This document shows positions 54,405 through 64,000 of a stretch of DNA of 64,000 bases, in pieces (the stretch's first letter is position 1; each line of letters opens with the position of its first letter). This stretch comes from Girardinichthys multiradiatus. Taxonomy: Eukaryota; Chordata; Actinopteri; Cyprinodontiformes; Goodeidae. The position numbers and the translations under genes were made by a program. Under the pieces are notes generated by a model, which was given only the letters and a program-made list of their open reading frames with translations, searched no databases and had not been told where the DNA came from. Where the stretch lies: contig NC_061805.1 in assembly GCF_021462225.1 (NCBI RefSeq), positions 50,631,860 through 50,695,859 of the forward strand, in the 5' to 3' direction.

Positions 54405-55215
54405 AAATCTGCAGGGACGTACGCCAGGATCCTGTTGATGGACTTCAGCTCAGCCTTCAGCACCATCAATCCAGACATCCTCCTCCAGAAGCTCATCCAG
54501 CTCAAAGTCCTGGCCTCCACCTGTCAGTGGATACGCAGGAGGTGAGGCTGGGGGCGCTGGTGCTGATGGTTCTTCTGTGGGGAAAAAGGTCTCTCCCCAC
54601 TCCTCTCTGTACACAAATGACCACATTTCATTTGGCTTGTGAACATCACTGTTATTGGACTGATCCAGGACCGTGATGAGTCTGCATTCAGACAGGAGGT
54701 GGATCGGCTGGTCCACTGGTGTGGTCAGAACCAACTGGAGCTAAACTTGCTTAAGACCATTACATCTCTGGACCTGAGATGGTCTTCACACATAGACAAT
54801 GTTCAGAAGAAGGTCCAGCAGAGGCTGTACTTCCTGAGGCAACTCAAGAAGTCCAACCTTCCTCAGGAGCTGCTGGTCATCTTCTACACTGCCATCTGTC
54901 CTGTCTTGGTCCATCTCAGTGAGGTTTGGATCATCCACCAAACAGGACAGGTCCAGACTGCAACCAACAATCAGGTCTGCAGAGAGAATCATCAGAGCTG
55001 ACCTTCCTTCTATGCGGGACTTGTACAGGTCAAGGGTCAGGAAAAAAAGCAGCTAAAATCTCTGCAGACCCCACACACCCTGCACACAAAGTGTTTAGGC
55101 TTTTACCTTCAGGTGGCGCTACAGAGCTGTCTGCTAAAACCAGGTTGTCTCTGATGAACACAATGAACACCTTCCAGCCTGAGTAGTCAGCTGCTCTGCT
55201 GGGAAAATGAATAAG
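54405..55215 (+). mobile_element. L2-like LINE reverse-transcriptase relic
   Basis: Encodes ARILLMDFSSAFSTINPDIL (reverse transcriptase motif A region) at about 54421-54480, then after a deletion that removes most of the palm and the YADD box, NITVIGLIQDRDESAFRQEV at about 54642-54701. It continues with KKVQQRLYFLRQLKKSNLPQ and SADPTHPAHKVFRLLPSGG near 55060-55120. This order is that of L2-type LINEs of teleosts. It is 5' truncated, with several frameshifts and stops. Confidence 0.85.
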
Positions 55216-55840
55216 CATATTTGCACTATTCCAACCTGCCTTTGTTTTTATTGGTTACACATTTATAATAAAACTGATTCTGAAAGCTGGTGACCTCTGC
55301 TGACCCTGCTGTGATTTTATGTGGCTGAGTTGCTGTCGTTCCCATTCCTTCCACTAACATCCTCCTGTATCCATTAGAAGATGCTTGTTTGTTATCTCCA
55401 CTGCATTTATTACAGCCAGGTTTAATGCAGCTTATGCTGCCCCCTGCTGACCACACTGGAAACACACTCAGTGGCATCGACTTCAGAAACTTCCTTTAAA
55501 TCGGCAGGACAGCGGAATGTAAACAGTTGCAGAATCATCAGGAACCCAATTATCTGTTTCCTCTTTAATCCATTTAAAAAACATCTTTGTTTTTCTACAG
55601 CTTCAGCTGAGCTTCCAGTTTATCCTGTTAAAGACATTCTGTATTATCTCCCTGCAGACTGTGTGTGTGTGTGTGTGTGTTTTTATTCTGCTGCTATAGA
55701 TCGGCTCTGAGCGTCTCCAGGGTGTCAGGGTGTTAGTGATGCTCTGCTGTGTCTCCTGTGGCAGCTCTAATGTCGGCGTGATTTACAGACCGCTGGACAA
55801 ACAAGCATCATTACTGCAGCCTGTAAACGTGGGTCTGACT
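55216..55840. other. Intergenic stretch with (TG)11 run
   Basis: No gene recognised. A pure (TG)n run lies at 55661-55680. Confidence 0.6.
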
Positions 55841-55845
55841 GACTG

Positions 55846-55915
55846 CTCCCAAAATGGGGTCTGAGGACCCTCAGGGGCCCTTAAGAGGCTCCCCCAGGAC
55901 CCCTCAGTGAAATAG
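55846..55915 (+). repeat. GGGGTCTGAGGACCC-type dispersed repeat
   Basis: CCCAAAATGGGGTCTGAGGA followed by CCCTCAGGGGCCC. A related sequence is at 60625-60692. The pair marks ends of a dispersed repeat family of fish; no coding part is attached. Confidence 0.5.
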
Positions 55916-56429
55916 GAGTTTTATTTGACTATTATTTCATTGAGGGGGAAATAACAGAGGGAGAATGAGTGATCAGAGGGTTGAGTCTCTCTAAGCGACA
56001 GACAAACATCCTTAAAGACGTTGATGTTCTCTGCTGTGATCCAGAGTGGAGTTAAAGGAAATGTCTGCCATAAAACACACCTGTAAAAAAAGATGCAGAG
56101 AAACACTCTCTCTGATTGGTCACTCTGTGTAATTGAGCCCCCAGAGTCTAATTTCCTCACAAACAATGAAAAAGTTCTGAGGAGAAGCAGGTTTGTTGTT
56201 TTTAGCTGCACCTTTAATTCAGGGGTTAGAATAATTATTTAGGAGAAAAATAAATTTTCTAGTTAACATGAAGCGACTGACCACAGGCAGATCCAGGGGT
56301 TGGCTAAAGGGGCCCTGATGACATCTAATGGACTCATTTCTTTCATTCTGTTTTACAGATAAGTACATTTTTTCTTGTTTATGTGAAGTGAGAAACGTTT
56401 TAGCTGGGACATAAAAAACTGACCCACAG

Positions 56430-56670
56430 TTGGCACCACTGTTGTCTTACACCAAGAGGGCTCTGGGTTCGATTCCCAGCTTGGGGTTTTTCTGCGTGGA
56501 GTTTGCATGTTCTCCCTGTGCATGTGTGGGTTCTCTCCAGGTTTTCTGGCTTCCTCTCACTCCAAAAGCATGACTGTTGGTGAAACCGGTCCTGTACAAT
56601 GCCTTTAGGTATGAGTGTGTGCGCATGGCTGCTTGTTCTGTGTGTCCCTGTGATGGACTGGTTCTAGTAG
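56430..56670 (+). repeat. tRNA-like SINE relic
   Basis: GGGTTCGATTCCCAGC (56466-56481) is a good B box of an RNA polymerase III promoter. It is followed by GGAGTTTGCATGTTCTCCCT, GGTTCTCTCCAGG, and a TGTGATGGACTGGT end. This is the 5' and middle part of the abundant teleost SINE whose 3' part occurs at 8676-8812. The A box is decayed, and it does not fold as a functional tRNA. Confidence 0.72.
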
Positions 56671-57729
56671 GTTCTGATCCAGTAAACTGAGCCAGTAAAT
56701 TCTGTTTTATTTGATCATGGATCACCTTCACTCACTGTTTTGTCCAAAGAACTTATTCAAAGTCCATTTGGATATAATTTCCAAAGTAGGGAAATACTTT
56801 CTGATGTTTACTTCCAGCAGATTATGGAGATGTTTCTCTGTGATGTTTCAGGTGTGAAGAAAGGCTGAAGAAGATGCAGCTTATTAAAGATCTCAGCTAA
56901 AAACCTCCTGACTCACCTCCAAGAAGAACTTTTAGGAAAGAAGAGAGGAGAAAATCAATGATGTGTTTGAGTGCAACACTGTGTGACATTCAGCAGAACA
57001 TCAGCAACGGTCGGCTTCGTCTCCGGAGTCACAAACTGTTTCTGCTTTGAAACAGAGCCTAGCTGTCACTTACAGAGGCAGGAAAATTAAAATAAGACAC
57101 CGTTTTACTTCAGTTTATTCATGATGTGGGCCCTCGAAGGCTCAGGGGACGAAGAGTCTGAGGGCCGAACAAACATTGTAACACGGAGCCGCTGCTGTTT
57201 TAATGCTCACCATCAACACCATCCACTGTGTGACACAGAAACTAAATGCCAAACGGCTGCTGCTGCTGGGGGGTCAGACCAGTTCTGCAGCTGGATCTAT
57301 GAAGCACAATGCTGCCTCCTTCTGGCCCTGCGGGGAAACTGCAGTAAGAATATTACACTAATATTTGACTAAATCAAATTACTGTAAAATACTACTAACA
57401 TATCAGATCTATAAAACAATGACGGGTCTTAAAAGGTGCGTGATGAATAAAAAAATAAAGAGAATAATATAAGCCAAATAAATATAAAATCATCTCACAA
57501 ATATTTAAGAGGCCGTATTGACTGGCTGACAATAAAAATATAGAAGAGTTCAGCAAGTCTATAAATATTAATCTATAGACTCTAAAATATATTTTCCTTA
57601 AAAGGCTATACAATTAATGTCATTTTATAAAAAAAAATTGATGTAAACTATTTTATGTTTTTTATGTTTAATATTTTAACTCTTGTAAATGTTATTTTGA
57701 AAAAGGCCCTTAAAATGATGACCTTGAAG
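56671..57729. other. Intergenic stretch, no gene recognised
   Basis: AT-rich from about 57,360 on. No domain or exon structure seen. Confidence 0.6.
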
Positions 57730-58020
57730 GCTTCTGAATTAGAGGTTAAAACCAGACTTCCCTTCTCCCAGGGATGCTCTCCACCTTAGTCTGCATGATC
57801 ATGAGGTGTTTCCAGGCCAGAGAGGACAAATAATCCCTCCTGTGAGTTGTAGGTCTGCCTGGCTCTCTCCTCACAGTAGAAAGGACAAAAAAAACCTCAA
57901 AGGGAAGCGTTTAGATGTCCTCCAGATCAATGCTGAACATCTTCAAATAACTCCTTTCGATGCGGTGGAGCAGCGGCTCTACTCTGAGCTCCTTACCCCA
58001 TTTCTGAGGAAAACCCAGAC
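57730..58020 (-). repeat. LINE C-terminal relic
   Basis: On the minus strand the order GAGCTCAGAGTAGAGCCGCT, then CACCGCATCGAAAGGAG, then GCCAGGCAGACCTACAACTC matches the end of a teleost LINE ORF (the RVEPLLLHIERSQ..W type region followed by a conserved Arg-rich part). It is full of stops and indels. Confidence 0.5.
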
Positions 58021-58597
58021 GACCTTACAGAGAAAAACTAATTTCAGCTGCTAGTCTGCAGGATCTCCTTCTTTTAGTCTTGGTCCATATCTCTTGACCA
58101 TTTAGACGGGTGCTGGAAAGTAGATGGAGCAGAAAATCCACAGCTTCACCATTTAGCTCAGCTCCTTTTTTACGTTCCAAAGGCTGAGGAAGAAGAAGGT
58201 ACAGGTGCTGGACCGGCTTCCTGCAGTCCTGATCTGTCGCCACGTTGTACCGAGGCTCCCCTGTCTGAATTACATCAGGTTTCTTTCTGCATTCAAAGAA
58301 GTAAAATTTATGAATAATTTTTTCCATACTTTCATAATGTTTCTGATTCTGATGATACTGAGGAAGAAAGGTGAGAACAAGCTGTGAGAACTCGCGCTCT
58401 TCATCAGCACCATGTGCTTCTTTAGATGCAGAAGAAAGCTGTGGACCACTGGATGAAATGTGGAAAAAAACAGACCAGTAAGACTTGTTGGGTTCGTTCA
58501 GCTTGGTTTACAGCATGGGCTGATCCAGAGGTTGGTCAAAGGGGGCACTGGTCCCTGCTGGAATCTCCAAGGAAAACCAGGAGAAAACTGGACAGGT

Positions 58598-59100
58598 CCC
58601 GGTGCATCTCAACATCTTCGAAAAGCCAATTTATTTCAGTGCTTGAGTTCAAAAAGTGAAACTTAGAGATTTATTGCACACAGAGTGATGAACGTTAAAA
58701 TGTTTTTTTGTTAATATTAAAGATTCTGGCTTACAATGAATGAAAAAGTTAGTTTCTCAGAATACTGGAGCTTTACATCAGATCAATTACCAGAAGATGT
58801 ATTACGGTACGGTATCTGCACTCAGGACTTGGTCGGGCCCCTTCTGCATCATTTCCTGCATCACTGCAGAGACGATCAGCTTGTGGTTCTGCTGAGGTGT
58901 TCAGGAAGTCCAAGCACCTCGTAAACGGCTGTGCTGACTAATGAAACCCAGTGGACCAACACCAGTAATGACGTGGCACCCCTAATCATCACTGACTGTG
59001 GAAACTTCACCCTGGACTTCAAGCAACGTGTATTCTGGGCCTCACCACTCTTCCTCCAAACGCTGGGACCTTGATTTCCACTCCTAAGAAGGTTCACTGA
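58598..59100 (-). pseudogene. Old Tc1 transposase relic, related to the young family
   Basis: One end begins GGTGCATCTCAACATCTTCG, a terminal repeat pattern seen also at 16826. The minus-strand frame at 58876-59097 reads GNQGPSVWRKSGEAQNTRC and FPQSVMIRGATS, aligning with GNQGARVWRKTGEKEMPKC and YPQSVMVWGAVS of the young transposase. Deletions and stops elsewhere. Confidence 0.75.
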
Positions 59101-59129
59101 TAGAATGTTTCGGATCTGTGAATAATGTT

Positions 59130-59285
59130 CTGCTTTTTGAGACCTTTGGCCTACTTCATGTTGTCAGAGGGGTTCTGTTCAGGTGAGTTCTTGGTTCACA
59201 GGTCTGGCAGTAACCAGGTCGGGTATGGCCAGTGAAACAGTAACAACGGTTTTTCTCTCTGAATAAATGAAATCTTCATGATCAC
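59130..59285. repeat. Dispersed repeat shared with snx2 intron 1
   Basis: CTACTTCATGTTGTCAGAGG, then TCTGGCAGTAACCAGGTC, then CAGTGAAAC. The same string order occurs at about 38967-39060. It is the terminal part of a dispersed DNA element. Confidence 0.5.
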
Positions 59286-59639
59286 GAGTGATGACAGGAT
59301 GGAGCAGGAGATCCATGTATCTGCAGTATCACCACCAGAATAACTTACTGGTGTATTCCAACCAGTAAGAGGATCTATCCACAATCTGACTCTTGACATT
59401 CTCACGTAATTCTGACTTTTTGGTACCAACAGGTCCCTGTTTGGAGTCTTGGAACAGCTGAAAGCCAAGTTTCTTTGTTTAGGCACAAACTGAGTGCTTC
59501 CTCCTGAGTCCTGACATGACGTTCTGTTATGGCCAAAATGCAAATGCAGAGTTTGATCTGCATATAAATAACTGTGTGTCTGAAGGCCTCAGTGGAAGAT
59601 GAATGGTGTTTGTCAGCAGCGGCTCTTTGAGGAGGACAC

Positions 59640-60560
59640 CGTCTAATTACGTTTTTTCTTAAAGGTTGGATTTATTAGTATCCATCATCGCTGTCTTACA
59701 TCAATTAATGCGGTTGACGGGTCATAACATCACCCCCCAACCATCCGTCCCCCTCCATGCCTCACCCTCCGACTCCCCTCCATCCTTCAGAAACAGAAGA
59801 ACCTCCTCTCCCTCTCGTTGGCATTAAAGGCCTGTCATCCCAGCATGCCGCGGGGCCCCTGGCCACAGCCCAGCGGTGTCAATTAAATTTGATTGACTGA
59901 GTAAAAGAAGCACACAAATAAGCCAAAACAACAGACACAAAAATCTATACATGACTGCCCCCCACACCCCCTCTACCCCAGCTGTCAAATCAGCCGCTCG
60001 ACTCACCCGGTTTCAGGGTTTGTGCTGCTGCCTGTGTGTGTGGGCCCCATAACCCCCCCCCTCCCCACCACCCTCAACAAACAGAGTGGACCAATTAGCG
60101 GCTGTGGAGCCTCGTCCACACTGCTCAGCAGAGGCCCCTGGGTATTGACTCAAACTGTTGTCCAATAAATGAGGTCTAATTTATCAGTTTAACTTCACCC
60201 CCCTCCTCCCGGACGAAAACAAGGATGGAGAAGATGGAAAAAAGAAAACAAACAGCTTGTGGTTTTTGTTGTGTGAACTGGAGGGTTTCTGACCCCCCCA
60301 TAAATCCAGCCTTCCTCACATCTCGACTTGTTGGTTTACTAATTGTCAGTCCGCGAGCTCGTGTTTCATATTTGCTGCCATGATTGAGGGCCGCCATTAG
60401 AGCCGGCCCCATTAGGCTCCATGGGGAAGCAGGCGGCCCTGCGTGGGAACCATCAAAGACCAATTTGCTACACAAACACCATAAATCCTCTCCCCGTTAA
60501 GTGACTGTTTTTGATGCTGCTGAATTGCGCAGACATAAATGTACGCTCTGCTATATATCG
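59640..60560. promoter_or_regulatory. Candidate enhancer cluster with homeodomain motifs
   Basis: A 900-base block without repeats. It carries ATCAATTAATGC (59701-59712), GTCAATTAAATTTGATTGAC (59878-59897), CCAATTAGCGG (60091), ACTAATTGTCAG (60338), GCCATTAGAG and CCATTAGG, together with CCAAT boxes and a CG-rich core (GAGGGCCGCCATTAGAGCCG). The density of ATTA homeodomain cores in alternating AT- and GC-rich context is typical of conserved developmental enhancers. No coding exon is visible. Confidence 0.42.
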
Positions 60561-60611
60561 TCCACTAAACTACCAGTGACAACATTTCACACACGACATT
60601 CATCTTGATCA

Positions 60612-60692
60612 GTGGTGGTCAAAAGTGGGGTCCTGGGACCTGCAGAGGACCTCTAAGAAGGCTGCAGGGGGTCTCAGTAAAGGCAACATTTG
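60612..60692 (+). repeat. GTGGGGTCCTGGGACC-type dispersed repeat
   Basis: GGTGGTCAAAAGTGGGGTCC followed by GGGACCTGCAGAGGACCTC. Related to the fragment at 55846-55915. Confidence 0.5.
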
Positions 60693-61094
60693 CTGCCAGA
60701 AGACACAGGAAAACTGGTGAGTTCATAAAATGTTTTATTTAAATATATGCTAACTTTTAATAGGCTTGTAACATCATCACATTAGCTGAATAAATGTGAT
60801 GCAGCGATGCTTTTCACTTCTCTACAGAAGCCTTGCACACAGCATCTCCAGAACTTGCTGTAGCTTTACTGGGTCCCACTGAGGGACATCAGGTGGTTGC
60901 ATCATGGAAGCAGCCAGTGGGTACCAACCTGGCGTGTCATCCTGCACTGTTGTAAACTATGCTCCGCATATCCGGGCAGTGGCACCACCTGACTACCCAA
61001 ACCCTGCAAACCTACAAATGAAAGTCATTCTCCAGGATAATTCATAGATCTTCCAACCAATCAAATCGCGTTTCTTCATGGAAGGTAGTTCAAC

Positions 61095-61937
61095 TCAGCG
61101 CTCACAATAGAACCAAACAACTGAAAGTTTAATTCGGTCTCTCTTGGCAGGCCAATTGAGCACAGTGATACCATGGTCAGTAAACCATTTACCAGTGGTT
61201 TTGGCACTGTGAGCAGGTGCCAGGTCATGCTGAAAAATGAAATCTTCATCTCCATAAAGCTTTTCAGCAGATGGAAGCATGAAGTGCTCCAAAATCTCCT
61301 GATAGCTAGCTGCATTGACCCTGCCCTTGATAAAACACAGTGGACCAACACCAGCAGCTGACACGGCACCCCAGACCATCACTGACTGTGGGTACTTGAC
61401 ACTGGACTTCTGGCATTTTGGCATTTCCTTCTCCCCAGTCTTCCTCCAGACTCTGGCACCTTGATTTCTGAATGACATGCAGAATTTACTTTCATCCAAA
61501 AAAAGTACTTTGGACCACTGAGCAACAGTCCAGTGCTGCTTCTCTGTAGCCCAGGTCAGGCGCTTCTGCCGCTGTTTCTGGTTCAAAAGTGGCTTGACCT
61601 GGGGAATGCGGCACTTGTAGCCCATTTCCTGCACACGCCTGTGCACGGTGGCTCTGGATGTTTCTACTCCAGACTCAGTCCACTGCTTCCGCAGGTCCCC
61701 CAAGGTCTGGAATCGGCCCTTCTCCACAATCTTCCTCAGGGTCCGGTCACCTCTTCTCGTTGTGCAGCGTTTTCTGCCACACTTTTTCCTTCCCACAGAC
61801 TTCCCACTGAGGTGCCTTGATACAGCACTCTGGGAACAGCCTATTCGTTCAGAAATGTCTTTCTGTGTCTTACCCTCTTGCTTGAGGGTGTCAATAGTGG
61901 CCTTCTGGACAGCAGTCAGGTCGGCAGTCTTACCCAT
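61095..61937 (-). pseudogene. Truncated Tc1 transposase
   Basis: The frame follows the family for about 265 residues to VLNWPA, then runs 15 residues into flanking DNA before a stop. The third catalytic residue (Glu of SPDLNPIE) and the C-terminus are lost. FSDES is changed to FLDES. R108K and G157R are shared with copy 3. Confidence 0.92.
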
Positions 61938-62265
61938 GATTGGGGTTTTGATTGATGAACCAGGCTGGGAGTTTTAAAGGCCTCAGGAATCTTTTGCAGG
62001 TGTTTAGAGTTAACTCGTTGATTCAGATGATTAGGTTCATAGCTCATTTAGAGACCCTTTTAATGATATGCTAATTTTGTGAGATAGGAATTTTGGGTTT
62101 TCATGAGCTGTATGCCAAAATCATCCGTATTAAGACAATAAAAGACCTGAAATATTTCAGTTAGTGTGCAATGAATCTAAAATATATGAATGTTAAATTT
62201 TCATCATTACATTATGGAAAATAATGAACTTTATCACAATATGCTAATATTTTGAGAAGGACCTG
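61143..62265 (-). mobile_element. Young Tc1 element, copy 4, truncated
   Basis: Same family as copies 1 to 3. The end at 62265 is intact, with TA at 62266-62267 and the long inverted repeat. The other end is missing: homology stops abruptly near 61143 inside the transposase, so about 480 bases including the second inverted repeat are lost. With one end, it cannot be mobilised. Confidence 0.93.
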
Positions 62266-62274
62266 TATTTCTAC

Positions 62275-62975
62275 CAATGAAATTCCCACCAGATGTGGAC
62301 CACAGCCCCAGTTGCCCACCCAGACATAGAAATCAAAGCAAATTAGTCCATCAACGAAGGTATGGGTATTCCTTGGATGGCCAGGGAAGTAAGTAAGAAA
62401 TGTGGTAAACACTTTATGAGATCTCTGGTATGGTGAACTAGTCAGACTTTTCCTACAGATTTTAAAGTTCTGGGGGTCCTTTCTATGCAGTCTGATTTTC
62501 AGTTCTTTCCACAGATTAACTGGATACCAGTCAGGTGAATGACTGGGCCATTCTAGCCGTTTCTTTTCTCTCTCTGAAACCAGTGAAGAGTTGTCTTGGC
62601 TGTGTGTTTGGGACCATTGTCCTGATTGGAAATCCACACTCCTTTCAGCTCCAGATTAATCCAGAACGTCCCGGTACATTTCTCCATTCATCCTACCCTT
62701 AGTTCAGCACCATCCGCTGTAAGAAAGCCCCAGCATGATGTTCCCACCTGCAGGGTTGGTGCTTTGGGGGTGATGTGCAGAACCATTCTTCCTCCAAACA
62801 CGGCGAGCGTCCTCTTGGGAAAAACTGAACCTACTATTTCGAAGTCTTTCAGAGTGCTTTCCAAACGCTTCTTGGCTCTGAAACAATTCTCATTTTTCAT
62901 TTGATACCTCTGTAAGAAAAACCCTAAAACAACAATGTTAATAGCACCCATAAGTCTGCTAGTGACTCTGTCCTG
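62275..62975 (-). pseudogene. Old Tc1 relic beside copy 4
   Basis: Minus-strand frames read SVFPKRTLAVFGGRMVLHIT and PTLQVGTSCWGFL (about 62700-62860), matching the middle of a Tc1 transposase (VWRK..VHHPK..PAGGNIMLG in another frame). Plus-strand text such as GACTGGGCCATTCTAGCCG and TTGGGACCATTGTCCTG is antisense of the downstream coding region. Broken by several frameshifts. Confidence 0.75.
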
Positions 62976-64000
62976 CAAAGAGCAAACAAAGGGGCTCTGG
63001 GACTTTGGTACGTTTTACGGGAAAACAACAACTGTGCAGATTTAATGATAGAAATAGCTCTATCCACGAAAGAAACAAAGAACTGAGCAAGGTTCACTTT
63101 CTATGGAAAACAAAGAACACGTAGTTAGTTGCAGCAATAGGTGTGTTAGTGACCCCATCAGGAAAAGGACACATCTATACGCAGAAGCTGGTGAAAATGA
63201 AAGAAAAAGCAGTTAACTGAGAAGGCTCCATCCTTTAAAGGCGATCTGTTCACTGTTGTTTCGCTGTGAATGATAAAAAATCCTGTTTTTCATGAATGAA
63301 AACTGGTTTTAAAACTTCATACTGACAGATGAGTCAGGAGGTAAAACTAAGTGCTTTCTGGTGTGATTTTTGGGTCATTCTCTTCTTGTCATTTATTTTA
63401 TTTCAGGCTCATTGTTCTCAATGTTGAGCTGTTAAAATCATTTCTAACAGATTAAACATCCTCTGAAAGTTCTGGGTTAACAATGAAGGCCTCAGATTCA
63501 TAAACATATAAGATAAAAACTAAAATATGAACCTAAATTTTAGAGCGATAAATTAAAGCAGAGAATGTGTTAAAACAATCAACTGCAGGGATTAGAACCA
63601 TTTAGACAGAAGCAGAACCTCTCCTGACCAAAGCTGGATCTAATGAAACTTTAGTGACAGATAAAACTGTTAACATTCCTGTTATAAGAACAGAGTAAAA
63701 ATGTCACTGAAAATGAAACTCAGACTCCAGATAAAAGTCCAGAAATAAAAGTTTATTTCAGTTTGTCTGAACCCCTCCAGAACCGCTTCAATAAAGCAGG
63801 TGTGGGTCTCTGTACATGCTGGTTGAAGAGAATAACCTGACCTCAGATCAGTGACCAGACATTCACAGATGTTGAGTCTCCCTTCATTCATCATGGTTCA
63901 GTTTTTTTTGCATTGATGAACATCTGAGATTCTGATAACCGTCCATCAGAACTCTGTCCGTTGACAGGTAAGGGAGGCAGAGCTCAGGTGGCCTCCTGCC
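62976..64000. other. Right-edge stretch, no gene recognised
   Basis: AT-rich DNA with short frames only. A CAG-GTAAGG string at about 63964-63971 looks like a splice donor, but no exon can be shown before it. Confidence 0.5.

Noticed and set aside
56466..56481. GGGTTCGATTCCCAGC as part of a tRNA gene
   Set aside because: Only the B box and T-arm are good. There is no acceptor or anticodon arm. It belongs to a SINE.
63960..63975. CAG-GTAAGG as a splice donor of another gene at the right edge
   Set aside because: A donor-like string alone is common by chance. No upstream exon with a sensible frame was found.

Overview
This is a eukaryotic, vertebrate-type window: split genes with GT-AG introns, microsatellites, a minisatellite, and interspersed repeats typical of ray-finned fish (several Tc1/mariner families, L2-like and other LINEs, a tRNA-like SINE, a hAT-like element). 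The repeats and protein similarities point to a teleost, probably a percomorph; the species cannot be fixed from sequence alone. No operon, CRISPR array, rRNA or tRNA gene is visible. Layout: 1-20 kb has no recognisable gene. It holds a LINE fragment at the left edge, a 1.27-kb DD36E Tc1/mariner element, an old Tc1 relic beside a complete young DD34E Tc1 copy, and three stretches that look like conserved regulatory DNA. From 20.2 to 43.7 kb lies snx2 (sorting nexin 2) on the minus strand: 15 coding exons that join in frame into a 509-residue protein. From 45.7 to 53.4 kb lies rnf214 (RING finger protein 214) on the plus strand: 6 coding exons, 589 residues. The two start codons are 2.0 kb apart, head to head, with an old LINE between them. 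From 53.5 to 64 kb there is an L2-like LINE relic, SINE and Tc1 relics, a truncated young Tc1 copy, and a homeodomain-motif-rich stretch near 59.6-60.6 kb that looks regulatory. The two genes do different jobs. SNX2 is a PX-BAR membrane-remodelling subunit of the endosomal ESCPE-1/retromer sorting machinery. RNF214 is a coiled-coil RING-type E3 ubiquitin ligase. Nothing in the sequence says they share a pathway. The most active part of the window is its mobile DNA. Four copies of one Tc1 family are nearly identical to each other, two with full-length transposase frames, and each lies inside or within about 40 bp of an older Tc1 relic. I found no wholly new system. The best leads are a (TG)22 tract abutting the splice acceptor of snx2 exon 3, a candidate 12-nt microexon in snx2, the Tc1-into-Tc1 nesting, a 20-bp minisatellite with a 180-bp higher-order period, and a TGACAG motif cluster in a snx2 intron.
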